A DNA stretch of 64,000 bases. It comes from Cryphonectria parasitica EP155. Its lineage: Eukaryota; Ascomycota; Sordariomycetes; Diaporthales; Cryphonectriaceae. Shown here piece after piece: positions 40,556 through 50,585 of the stretch. The notes beneath the pieces are model-generated. The model was not told the origin of the DNA. It ran no database searches and saw only the letters and a list, made by a program, of their open reading frames with translations. The translations under genes were made by a program, and so were the position numbers. Positions within the stretch are counted from its first letter, which is position 1. Each line of letters begins with the position of its first letter. Location of the stretch: contig NW_024468911.1 of the NCBI RefSeq assembly GCF_011745365.1, forward strand, positions 1,234,759 to 1,298,758, given 5' to 3'.

Positions 40556-42448
40556 CTAACGCCCTTTCAGCCTCTGCGACAGTATTGGCGTCGACGGCAT
40601 GGCACTCGTCGCGCTCAATGGTGAGAGCGGGCTCTTGCCCATACCACACCAGCAATTCGGATCGCCCTCTCTCTCCACCTGCAGAGTGATGTCGATGTTT
40701 CTTTCTGAAAAGTACTGTTGCACGCGCATCCGCACGTCCTCCATATCTGCCCCTCGGACCACGAGGACGTGCATCGAGCCGATCAGCTTGTCGCCTGGTG
40801 AGTTGTCATCGCTAACTCGATCGTCGATCCAGAATTTGGGCACGCCGTAGCCAGCGACCCCACGCAGTTCCGTGATACCGGAGAGGATATCGCGAAGTGA
40901 GTACTCGACCTGGTCAGGAATAGTCAGAAGAAGCCTTGAGGCTGACGATCGGATCAGCGGGACCGCGGAGCCCAGAATGAGCGCCGCAATGAGGAAGGAT
41001 GCGACAGGATCCCATCCAGCCCAGGGAAAGAAATGTGTCAGGGCAGTCGAGACGATGACGGCGCCGCTGCCGAGGGTGTCGGCCAGAACATGAAGGTAAA
41101 TGCCGTGCATATTCTCGTTGTCGTGGGAGTGACCATGATGGCCCTGGTCTTGATGCTTGTGTCCGACTGCATGATCATGTGCATGGTCGTGTGAATGAGA
41201 ATGGCTATGGTCATGGTCGTGATCATGATCGTGATCGTGTGCATGTGCGTCTCCATGGTCTGAGGAAGAGCGTTTGTGCGCGTCTGCATGTGGATGAGGG
41301 GGGTGAGAGTGGTCATGAGAGTGCCCCGAGCATCCGTGACTGTGACCGTGGCCATGATGATGGTGGCCAAACGCAGCCATCCCCACCAGGTTCACGATGA
41401 GACCTAGACTGCTCACGATGAACAGCTCAGCCAGCCTTTTCGTCTCCCTCCCCTCTATGATCCTCTCAAAAGCCTCTATCATGATCTCCACGCTTATGAG
41501 CCTGTACAGAGTATTAGCAAAATTCCACCCCGAGGAAGCTTATACGGCAACACTCTTGCTCACACTAAAAAGACACCGTTCGCAAAACCGCTCAGCGTCT
41601 CGACTTTACCAAACCCATAGGGAAAGCGAGCGTTGGGCGGCCATTTGCTCGCCACGGAGGCGAACAGACCAACACCAAGGGCAACGCAGTCGAAAAACAT
41701 GTGGATGCTGTCACTGAGCAAGCCAAGCGAATCCGTCACGTAGCCATAAAAGGCCTGAACAGCCATGAAGGAGAAGTTGAGACTTGATGACAAGAGATAT
41801 CAGCATTGGTCTGGGTTCAAAGAGTACGTCATATGGCAGTGCCTACCTCATGAAATAAAAGATCCTCCGCGAATCCTTCTCCGTCATGACGCTGTGTAGC
41901 ATAGGCCATCTTGCAGTGTAGGGCAGGAGTGCATTCGTGAATCTCGACCGCTCGGCGGAATGATCGTGAACCGTCTTGGACAGCGTAGCTGTTGGGGGTT
42001 TGTATTGTCCAGCAAAGACAGCATTCGTCGGCGTCACAAGTGGCTTCCCCGCGGGTGTAGCGCTTGTCTTCCAGCCGTTGCCCGTCAACAACGGAGGAGG
42101 GGCGTTCTGCCGGCCTTGCATCCTGCCCCCAGAGTCTGTCTTCGTATGTGTATGCGATCCTTGGCGGTGGGAGTGCGACGGGGCGTGTGGTACGGAGAAC
42201 GAGTGGCCGTGGTCGTGGCTGTGGCTGTGGCTGTGGCTGTGGGCGTGGTCGTGGTCGTGGTCGTGGGCGTCTTCGTCGTCTTCGCGGTCGTGATCTTCGG
42301 GGGTGGCCAAGCTCATGTCCAGTTTGAACGACCGATTCAGCGTCCCTGACCTAGACCGCGAGTGCACTTCGCCGTGGTTGTGGCCACGGCCTTGGCGACT
42401 GCTTGAGCGAGACATTGTGGTGTCTGAGAGAACAAAGGTGGAAGCCAT
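40556..42448 (-). CDS. msc2: Cation-diffusion-facilitator zinc transporter, Msc2/ZnT5 type
   Basis: Moves zinc into the early secretory pathway; yeast Msc2 works with Zrg17 in the ER. Exons 42448-41847, 41782-41564 and 41501-40556 give 588 residues; ATG 42415 is an alternative start. The N-terminus is cytosolic with a long His/Asp/Ser tract. Family landmarks: RRIFYFM-SLNFSFMAVQAFYG across intron 1, DSLGLLSDSIHMFFDCVALG with the HxxxD zinc site, FPYGFGKVETLSGFANG, VFLVLISVEIMIEAFERI across intron 2, and the second HxxxD in YLHVLADTLGSGAVI. Between the latter two lies a second very His-rich loop encoded at about 41110-41360. The C-terminal domain contains SMHVLVVRGADMEDV and ends with a NCWCG pair. 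Six hydrophobic segments fit a CDF core. Confidence 0.94.
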
Positions 42449-43672
42449 GACGGCAGAGGCAGAGGCCCGGGGCCCCAAGGCGGTCCCCAAGGAGAAAGAC
42501 GGAAGAGAGAAAAAAGAGGCGCCTCCCAGGCAGAAAGAGAGAGAGCGCGCGTGTGTGTGCGTGTTGCGAAAGCCAACAAAGGACCAAGCACGGCCCTCAA
42601 TATAAGAAAGTTAGAGCAGTCGTTATATCATGGATCTGGATATTACGAGCCCCTCGCTCTGTCTGCCTGTCTTTCTCTCTTTATTGACCTGAACAACCTA
42701 AAGCGGAATCGGAACAAGAGCTGGGGTCCCCGCAAATCGAGACCCACGACGCCCTCGGCGCAGTTGTCCGTATTTGATATCGAATCGCGTCGTGACGACA
42801 AGTGCCCGTCTCCTGGGGCGCGAAGATGACGGAATGCCTTGTTATGCCGAGCCGTATTACAGCATGCAGGCAAAGGGTGTTGCGATGTAGCTCGGGAGAC
42901 AGACACTCTTGGTCTCTTCCCAATTGGGTTGATGAGAAATGATGGTGGAGAGATGAAGTAGCAAGAAGGAGATTGGGCAAATTGAAGAGCCGTCGGTCAT
43001 GGCAATGCTCCAAATGCCCCAGACTTGCCAATTCCTTTTCCTCGAGAGGGCGACCTGCCTTTTGAGAGGGGACCACCACATTATCGACCTTCCCCCCTGC
43101 CCTGGAGCCCCTGATTTTAGCGTTCAGCTGTTTGCCCTCTAAGCTGCTGCAGGCTGGATCTGGATCTTGCCTAGAGTGCTTAGGATTGCCGTAGCTGCAT
43201 GCAGAAGCTCCATGTGGCGATGATTAGCGCAGATAATCAGTGATAGTGTGGCTGCCTTGGCTGTTCAACCCTGCTATCACAAGGTATCTTACCATGTAAT
43301 AGGCCTTGTTCCTAGGCCACTGACCCCTGAACATTCATAGAAACAGTACTCCGCGTAAGTCAATAGACACCAGTATTGACTTTATGAAAAATACATCATG
43401 AATAAACTCTCAACTTTTATGTCTTTGACTTTCTATCACCAATTTCTAGAGATGCGCATTTCTCAGTTCCAAGGATGGCCATAAAGAAGAATCTCTTTCC
43501 CAACTATGACTAGCAATGACTAAATGTGATCAATTCAAAACAGTCATGTTCTGAACAACCTGTCAACAACAACCACTCTACTACTACAAATATTTTTCAC
43601 GTCGCAACCTGCCAGCATCTTTGTCTCTTCTCTGCCCAAACAAGAGATTGTACCCCTTGATAAAGCCTCATC
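42449..43672. other. Divergent intergenic region between MSC2 and ALG1
   Basis: About 1.2 kb without a gene. The left end contains a GAGAGCGCGCGTGTGTGTG stretch near 42540-42565 in the MSC2 leader. The 43300-43600 part is AT-rich and should hold the ALG1 promoter. Confidence 0.55.
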
Positions 43673-45301
43673 ATGGCAGCGTTTCCTGAACACTCCAGGA
43701 GCGTTCTGGGCACTGCCCTTGTGTGCTTTGCTGCTCTTCACATGGCCACAAAGGGTTCATTCTGGATTGCAGGTCTGCTCATGGTCTTGATGGTCTGCGC
43801 ACTCATAGCCATCTACCATCCTACGAGGTTTAATTCCAATTCCAGGGGTCCTAAGGCCAGCAACATATCTGCTCAGGTCCTTGTTCTTGGCGACATTGGT
43901 CGAAGCCCCCGTATGCAGTATCATGCTCTCAGCATTGCCAAGCATGGTGGACATGTCCAGCTCATTGGATATCGAGGTGAGTTGAGCTCGATGTCACCTG
44001 TGACATAAAGTATTAAGCACAGTGAAGGCGGAGAACTGTTTGTTAACATTGTCTTTCTCTCCCCCAGAGTCTTCCCTGCTCCCTGCCCTGCTAGAGAGCG
44101 AGAACGTTGTGGTCTGGGCACTCCGACCACCTCCTCGCCTGCTGTCAAAGCTGCCCTTCATCATTGCAGGCCCACTCAAGGTGCTCTACCAGATTTATGA
44201 ATTGCTTCTGGTCCTCCTCTATCGGGTGGAGCCATCCAAATGGCTCATTGTCCAGGTGTGTTTTATGTTGGCGGCTCATTTTATGTGCTCAATAACAAGG
44301 GACTAAAGATATGAAAACAGAACCCCCCTTCGATCCCCACTCTGATGGTTGCAGCTATTGCCTGTCGTGCCCGAGGCACACGCCTGCTCATCGACTGGCA
44401 CAACTATGGCTGGACCATCCTGGCCGGCACGCGCGGTCAGCGGCACCCTTTTGTCCGTGCCTCCAAGATCTACGAGGCCTTCTTCGGCCGCTTCGCCCCG
44501 ACCGCCAACCTGGCCGTCACCGCTGCCATGCGCGCCGACCTGCAGACAAGCCCCTACAACCTCCGCACGCCCATCGCTGCCATGCATGACCGCCCTGCCG
44601 CCATCTTCCAGCCGGTCGGCAGCCAGCAGGAACGCAGGGCCTTCCTGTATGGCATCGAGCAGACCGCGGACTATGCCGAGGACATCCTCGCCGGCAAAGT
44701 GCGGCTGCTGGTGAGCAGCACCTCCTGGACCCCCGACGAGGACTTTGGCATCCTGCTGGACGCGCTCGTGCTCTACGCCGCCGCCGCTGCCGCCGCCGCC
44801 TCCTCGTCTTCGTCTTCCTCGCCTGCTGGGCGCGTCCCCCCCTTGCTAGTGATCATCACGGGCCGCGGCCCCCAAAAGGCCAAGTACGAGGCCGAGATGG
44901 CCCGCCTCGCCGCCTCGGGCAGGCTGACGGGCGTGGAGATCCGTACGGCCTTCCTGTCCTTCGAGGACTACGCCAGGCTGCTGGCGGCCGCGGACCTGGG
45001 CATCTGCCTGCACATGAGCTCGTCCGGGCTCGACCTGCCCATGAAGGTTGTCGACATGTTTGGGGCGGGTCTGCCCGTCCTGGCGTACTCGCAGTACCAG
45101 AGCTTCGGCGAGCTGGTCAGGGAGGGGGTGAACGGCGTGGGCTTTGTGACGGCGGAGGAGCTGGAGGTAGGGTTGGTGCGCCTGCTTGACCCTTCCAGCG
45201 GCGAGCTGGCCAGGCTCAAGGCGGGTGCCGTGAAGGAGGGCTCGCGCCGCTGGGATGAGGAATGGGATGAGGTTGTCAAGCCTATCCTGGAACTTAGCTG
45301 A
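43673..45301 (+). CDS. alg1: Chitobiosyldiphosphodolichol beta-mannosyltransferase (ALG1, GT33)
   Basis: Adds the first mannose to dolichol-PP-GlcNAc2 on the cytosolic ER face in N-glycan assembly. Exons 43673-43976, 44068-44255 and 44321-45301 give 490 residues. Two hydrophobic segments lie near the N-terminus (residues about 10-50). Landmarks: QVLVLGDIGRSPRMQYHALS, NPPSIPTLMVAAIACRARGT after intron 2, LIDWHNYGWTILA, TNLAVTAAMR-like TANLAVTAAM, the RPAAIFQP segment, STSWTPDEDFGILLDAL, ITGRGPQKAKYEAEM, FLSFEDYARLLAAADLGICL and SSSGLDLPMKVVDMFGAGLP. A run of Ala then Ser (encoded near 44778-44825) is inserted between the two Rossmann lobes' active-site segments, in a place where low complexity is tolerated. 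The assignment is firm. Confidence 0.96.
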
Positions 45302-45798
45302 CCCGAGCATATTTGTATATCTTTCGAGATGTTGAAAAACTTGGCTTGGAGGATAATATGAAGCAAGGCTCTTGCTAGGCTAGGACTATACACACAGTCT
45401 GGGGAGTTTCAAGGCTGAACATAATACTTTGCCTGTTACAGATAGTCATCACCAGGTATAGACACTTGTTTGGTAGTTCATCCCTGTACATCCACAACCC
45501 GACTACCATTCATATTAGCCCTCTCGAACCTTGGTGTCTCATCGTGATCTTATATTAAGCGGACAAATCACGACCGGAGATCAACCTCTCACCCTGCGCT
45601 AAAACCATCGGTAAAGAAAAAGAAGAAGAAAGAGGTATATGCATCCAGATGCGCCCCGGCCAGGATTCGCCAGGCCTTCCCTCCATAAGCCTTATATCCC
45701 TTTCGAGGAAAGATAAAGAAACAGAAAAGAAGAGAAGAGGGAAAAGTTTGAAAAGGGCCCAGCGCTGGCAGTGAACTCGTTACTCGTCATCTACCTCT
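45302..45798. other. Convergent intergenic region between ALG1 and the E2 gene
   Basis: Both genes end here. A purine-rich tract (AAAGAAAAAGAAGAAGAAAG) occurs near 45615-45635. No gene recognised. Confidence 0.6.
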
Positions 45799-46430
45799 TC
45801 AATCCTCCCCTAGGCTCTCCCGTACGCACTTCCTGCACCGCTTCCTGTACTCCTTGTTCAGGCCGGCCCTCTCCTCGCGCAGCAGCTTGGCGGCGTCGGC
45901 ATTGGCGGGGCTCTCGTCATTGGGGCTGGCGAAGAGCGAGATGACGGACAACAGGATGGTCTCGGGGGTCTGGACGGGGCTCCAGCGCTCAGCGGCACTC
46001 TCGTAGCCGAAGCGGTCCTCCTCGGGCGGGTGCAGGATGCTGATGCACAGCAGGCCGGTGTCTGGGTAGATGTTGGGATGGAACGGGACGGGGTCGAGGA
46101 AGGTTAGGGAGGGCGGAAGAAGCGGGTACTCTGGAGGGAATCGCATTCGGGCGCGAAAGTTTGCGCCTTTGGTGCGAGAAGAAGAGAATTGGAATTAGCT
46201 TTTTGATATAACGCTTATGATAAGGAAGGACTTTCGGGAGAGGAGAGGGGGCGGGTAATATTATTACCTCCGTAGTATTTGGTGTCGTCGTTGATCATGA
46301 GCATGACCTCCCACTCGAAAATGTTCTGGTCATTCACCAGGCCGCAGGAGATGCCGGGGATGTCCTTGGCGGCCTGCATCTCCTTAAGCTGCCGGGCCAG
46401 GAGGGTGGCTGCTCCTGAGCTCGACGCCAT
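45799..46430 (-). CDS. Ubiquitin-conjugating enzyme E2, UBE2G type (fission yeast Ubc15-like)
   Basis: E2 enzyme that carries ubiquitin on a cysteine thioester. Exons 46430-46268 and 46166-45799 (intron GTAATA...AAAG, 101 nt) give 176 residues. The UBC fold is complete: LLARQLKEMQAAKDIPGISC, QNIFEWEVMLMINDDTKYYG, FPPEYPLLPPSLTF, FHPNIYPDTGLLCISILHPP with the active Cys in GLLCISIL, and the acidic loop EEDRFGYESAAERWSPVQTP that marks the UBE2G/Cdc34-like class. The HPN motif is intact. The sequence looks closer to UBE2G1/Ubc15 than to the ERAD enzyme Ubc7 (UBE2G2), so an ER-degradation role is possible but not shown. The C-terminus ends in a short basic then acidic tail. Confidence 0.93.
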
Positions 46431-48863
46431 TGAGGGCCGCGGGTCGGCGTCTCGCGTGCTTCTCTAAGATATACGGTTTGATAGGGCGTAAGAAGAAGAG
46501 AAGGGCGGGAGGGGAGAGACAGTTTGCCACAGCTGCTGGGTTCTGTCTAGGGCTGCAGCTGAGCTGACTGGATGTTTGGGTTCTCGAAAAAGGAGGGGGC
46601 GGGGCCTCAATTGTCTCGCAGTAGAGGCGTAGCTAGATGATAGGAGGAGGTTCCTGCAAGTCGTCAGTACTACCTTGAACGTATGCGCTATGATTCGCCG
46701 CGTGTGTCGGGATTGACCGAGAACCCCTCCACATGGCTTCGGCAAATCCTGCCAGGTCTTGACGTTGAGAACCAAAAGTCTTCCATCCAGGCATTGGGTC
46801 TCGAAGAAAAAGAAGCCTGGACGATAGTAACAACGCCCCTTTAATCAACATAGTAAGTATTCGTAATAGCGGTCGTTTGTCGTTTTACTGGTGCTTATAA
46901 TCCTCACGCCCGGTTTTAGCGCTCCAATTCGCTGGCCTCGCAGTTCTTCTTCCCATTTCTTGTTGACGAGCAATACAATCTTGACATCGTGGTTTGGATG
47001 CAGAGAATCACCAGTCTATCCCGTTCGTTGCGTAAGAGTTGCAGAGACTTGGAACATCCGGCTTCAGTATCAAGAGTTGGCCGGACGTCTACTGCACTAC
47101 GCTTCTGGTATTGGGCCACCAGTGGAATCGCCGCCTCCGCTATCGCCTCCGCCACTGTTGCATTTCCTACCCTGCGGCAGCGGCGCAGGTTCATGTGAAT
47201 TGTACTGTTGGGATTTTTATGTTTAATAAACGTTGTAATTTTTGTGGTGAACATGTTGAAGGCAATGTCAAAGAAAGCTAAAAAGCAATGCTGAAAAGGC
47301 TTTGGAGCTTGGAAGCAATCATGTCAGCAAAAGTTCAAGAGGCTCGAGGAGGCTCGATATATCGTCAGACTGTACTACAGTATAAGCGCTTTGGACCCTG
47401 CAGGGTGGGATGCAGATAGGCTTGCAGAGGTAGGGCTGACCCTGCTACGACCGCGGGGCAGCTGCGACAGGGTGTGAGGGGTTCCCATCTACAGGACGAT
47501 ACAGTAGTGGCTTCCTCCTCAAGAGCTGTCCTGGGTCGGGGCAGAGTAGATAATCTTCTTCTTTTTGCAACGCCCGCCTTCTGATGAAATTGTTATTTTA
47601 TAAAGAAAAACATCAAAACAGGTAGTAACCGTTTCAAGATGGAAATTCACAAGTCAATTCTTCCAATTCACTATAAGACAGACACAGTTCAGACCCTCCA
47701 ATTATATCTCATCGCATCAACGGCAACTCACTTCATCGTCCACGTGGTCTCAGATGCACGCACGCTGCACGCACGCACTGCAAGATATGGGCTGTCTGTA
47801 AGCTCTAGACTTTATTCTATGTGAAGAGAGGAAGACATACATTCACACACGCACACACACACACCATAACCTGCCCTAGTCTGCTTCGTCCTATAAGCAT
47901 CACAAGGATACAGCAAGCCGAGCTCTAGTCTCCGTCTGTCCGGGAACAGAGATGTGACAGCAGGATCAGAATGGACGGGATAGGCCTCTAACTCTCAAAA
48001 AAGGGTGGTCATCCTCCTCTTCTCCATATGCCCGACCCGACCTCTCCCTCCTGGGTCCTCAACCTTTCGAAGAAAAGTACATACCAAGGGCATACCAAGG
48101 TCATCTACAGCAGTCCATCCACACATCCACATCTACAGACCCATGAAGCGCGGGGTGAGTGGATAATGTACAAATAACCTGGTGGACCCATCTGGAAGGT
48201 CTTTCGTGGGTCCAAACCCGCCAACTTCACCCCGGGAGCCGAGGCATTCAATTCGCGGTCCAAATATTGCATCTCTGTTCTATACCGGCTGTTTTGTTTC
48301 CCTTCCAACACCGGATGCCAGACGAAAGAGAGCGTGTGTCGAGAGTGAGGGAACTTATAACTATTAGTTTCGAGAACCTGCAGTCAGGTCATCGGCCAGA
48401 CACTCAGAGCAGTAGCGGGCCTTTTCCCAAGAGCAGACATCGGAGTGCCCGACCGCCGTCAGGACAAGTCGTCCCCGTGTCGGCCGAAGCTCACTCTGTT
48501 TAGCCGAGGCTCATTTTAGTGACGTCGCTGCGCAATAGATCAACAGGTACCTCCGGCGGCTTTTTTGTCTGTTTTCTGCTCGTTCCCACACCACAGCGCA
48601 ATAAAGGCCAGCCAGGTACGAGACTTTTCTTTCTTTGGGAGGAAAGGAGAAGAAAAAGAAGAAAGAGCGCAGAAATCACCAGAGGTCCGAGGAGAGACAC
48701 TGACAAGCATTTTGACTGTTCAGGCGATACTTCCACCACAAGAAGCCGGGGCTCCACACTATCACAAGCCTCGAGAAAAGAGGTCCAGAGAGAAGACGAC
48801 AACCATCCTCCGTGACCACTCGGATCTCGCTCAGTTACTACCCACGCCAGGGCCACCGTCACA
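46431..48863. other. Divergent intergenic region between the E2 and mitochondrial carrier genes
   Basis: About 2.4 kb without a recognised gene. The part at 46690-46890 is similar to another intergenic segment at 56560-56780 (separate entries). A CA repeat lies at about 47847-47865. The right end is the promoter and leader of the carrier gene, purine-rich around 48630-48680. Confidence 0.55.
46690..46890. repeat. Dispersed repeat, copy A (diverged)
   Basis: Core TTGGGTCTCGAAGAAAAAGA (from 46794) aligns with TTGGGTTTCGAAGAAACAGA at 56664; similarity continues through the ATCAACATAGTAAGTATT part and TTTACTGGT. Upstream, AGGTCTT and TCCAGG match as well. Several differences are C/T or G/A. Identity unknown; a degenerate transposable-element remnant is the simplest reading. 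Confidence 0.6.
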
Positions 48864-49993
48864 ATGGCCTCCTCATCCTCATCGAAAGACAACCCGGCAG
48901 CCGTGCTCAACCAGACCCTTCATGACAAAGTTCCCGCGCCTCTGAGCGACAAGATCCCACACGTGCCAGAGTCCAAAGACGAGGTAAAAGCCGAGGCCAA
49001 GGCCGCTGCGTCGACAGGCCTATCGCAGCTGCGCTCCCTCGCGGCCGGCGGCTTCGGCGGTGTTTGCGCTGTGGTCGTGGGTCACCCCTTCGACCTCGTC
49101 AAGGTCCGCCTGCAAACCGCCGAGAAGGGTGTCTACTCGAGTGCCATCGATGTCGTGCGCAAGAGCGTGGCCAGGGATGGGCTGAGGAGGGGCCTGTACG
49201 CGGGCGTGAGCGCGCCACTCGTGGGTGTCACGCCGATGTGTATGTCGCTTCTGCTGCTGCTTCTGCTGCTGCTGTTTCCTGCGCAACAACTACATGACTG
49301 ATTCTTGTTCTCTTCAATACAGTCGCCGTCTCCTTCTGGGGCTACGACCTGGGCAAGTCCATCGTATCCTCCATCTCCGGCCCGTCCCCCACCGGCGCCC
49401 TCACCATCGGACAGGTCTCCGCCGCCGGCTTCTTCTCCGCCATCCCCATGACCGCCATCACCGCCCCTTTTGAGCGTGTCAAGGTCATCCTCCAGGTCCA
49501 GGACCAGCGCCTCGCCCCTGGCGAGAAGCCCCGCTACAGCGGCGGCCTGGATGTCGTCCGCCAACTCTACCGCGAGGGCGGCGTTCGCTCCGTCTTCCGT
49601 GGCTCCGCTGCCACCCTCGCCCGTGACGGCCCCGGCAGCGCCGCCTACTTTGCTGCTTACGAGTACATGAAGAGGAAGCTGACTCCCATCGACCCTGCCA
49701 CCGGCAAGCCCAGCGGCAACCTGAGCCTCACCGCGGTGACCTGCGCTGGTGCCACCGCCGGGGTGGCCATGTGGATTCCTGTGTTCCCCGTCGACACTGT
49801 CAAGTCTAGGCTGCAGACTGCTGAGGGCAACGTCACCCTGGGCGGTGTCATCAGGGAAGTATACGGCAGGGGCGGATTCAAGGCCTTCTTCCCTGGTTTC
49901 GGCCCCGCGCTCGCGAGAGCGGTTCCGGCCAACGCCGCCACCTTCCTGGGCGTGGAGCTGGCCCACCAGGCCATGAACAAGGCGTTCGGGTAA
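48864..49993 (+). CDS. Mitochondrial carrier, carnitine/acylcarnitine type
   Basis: Inner-membrane carrier, probably exchanging acylcarnitine for carnitine (Crc1/AcuH type), feeding fatty-acid or acetyl units to mitochondria. Exons 48864-49239 and 49323-49993 give 348 residues. Three repeats carry the carrier signature: GHPFDLVKVRLQTAEK, TAPFERVKVILQVQDQ and VFPVDTVKSRLQTAEG. The first signature and the LRSLAAGGFGGVCAVVVG helix are characteristic of the acylcarnitine subgroup, as are FAVSFWGYDLGKSIV and SVFRGSAATLARDGPGSAAYF. An N-terminal extension of about 50 residues, Ser/Lys/Ala-rich, precedes the first helix. The intron (GTATGT...ACAG, 83 nt) splits VTPMFAVSF. The exact substrate is inferred from subgroup resemblance only. 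Confidence 0.9.
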
Positions 49994-50585
49994 AAAAAAA
50001 AACAAAAAAAAAACCCCAAGCTCGCTGGATGAAGCAAGGCAAGACAGATGTGGTGCAGAGTCTTTCAGTAGTGGAAGATGCCTCCCTACCCTTGCGGTCT
50101 CCTTGTCTTGTCTGTCTGATGTGAAGCTCTTGTGCTGTGCTGTGCAGCGTTTGGAAAAGAGCCTTTAGAAAGGAAAAGGAGGACTAGGGAAACGTTGTCA
50201 ATAGACTTGAAGAGGCATTACGTCGAGCAAGGAAGCGCTGCGGCCAGGGATGCGGTGGGAGGCGGTGCAGGGACGTGGACAGAAGAGAAGAGGAGAGAGA
50301 GAGAGAGAGATAGAGAAAAAGAAGGAGAAAAGGGATGTGCATTAGACTTGTCATTTCTGTATACTTCGTGGGAGCTTGGAAAATTACCATCAATGGCACA
50401 CGCCCGGAACTGGGAGGCAAGGCGATCACTTAGACTTTGGGGGCTGGGCGCCACAATATATAAAGAATGGCATCTGAATTCCACCAACCCTGTCTTGCCC
50501 AACGTGCTCCTTTCAGCCGTCCACCTAATCCTGACACCATCAGCACCCTTATCTCCAGGTCGACAGAACCTCTTGACTTTTCTTT
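49994..50585. other. Convergent intergenic region between the carrier and TFIIIC genes
   Basis: Begins with A-runs just after the carrier stop (49994-50015) and contains a GA microsatellite at about 50291-50312. No gene recognised. Confidence 0.6.

Noticed and set aside
49133..50005. Minus-strand frame of 290 codons opposite the mitochondrial carrier
   Set aside because: Antisense shadow; Gly/Asp-rich composition typical of the complement of GC-rich coding DNA.
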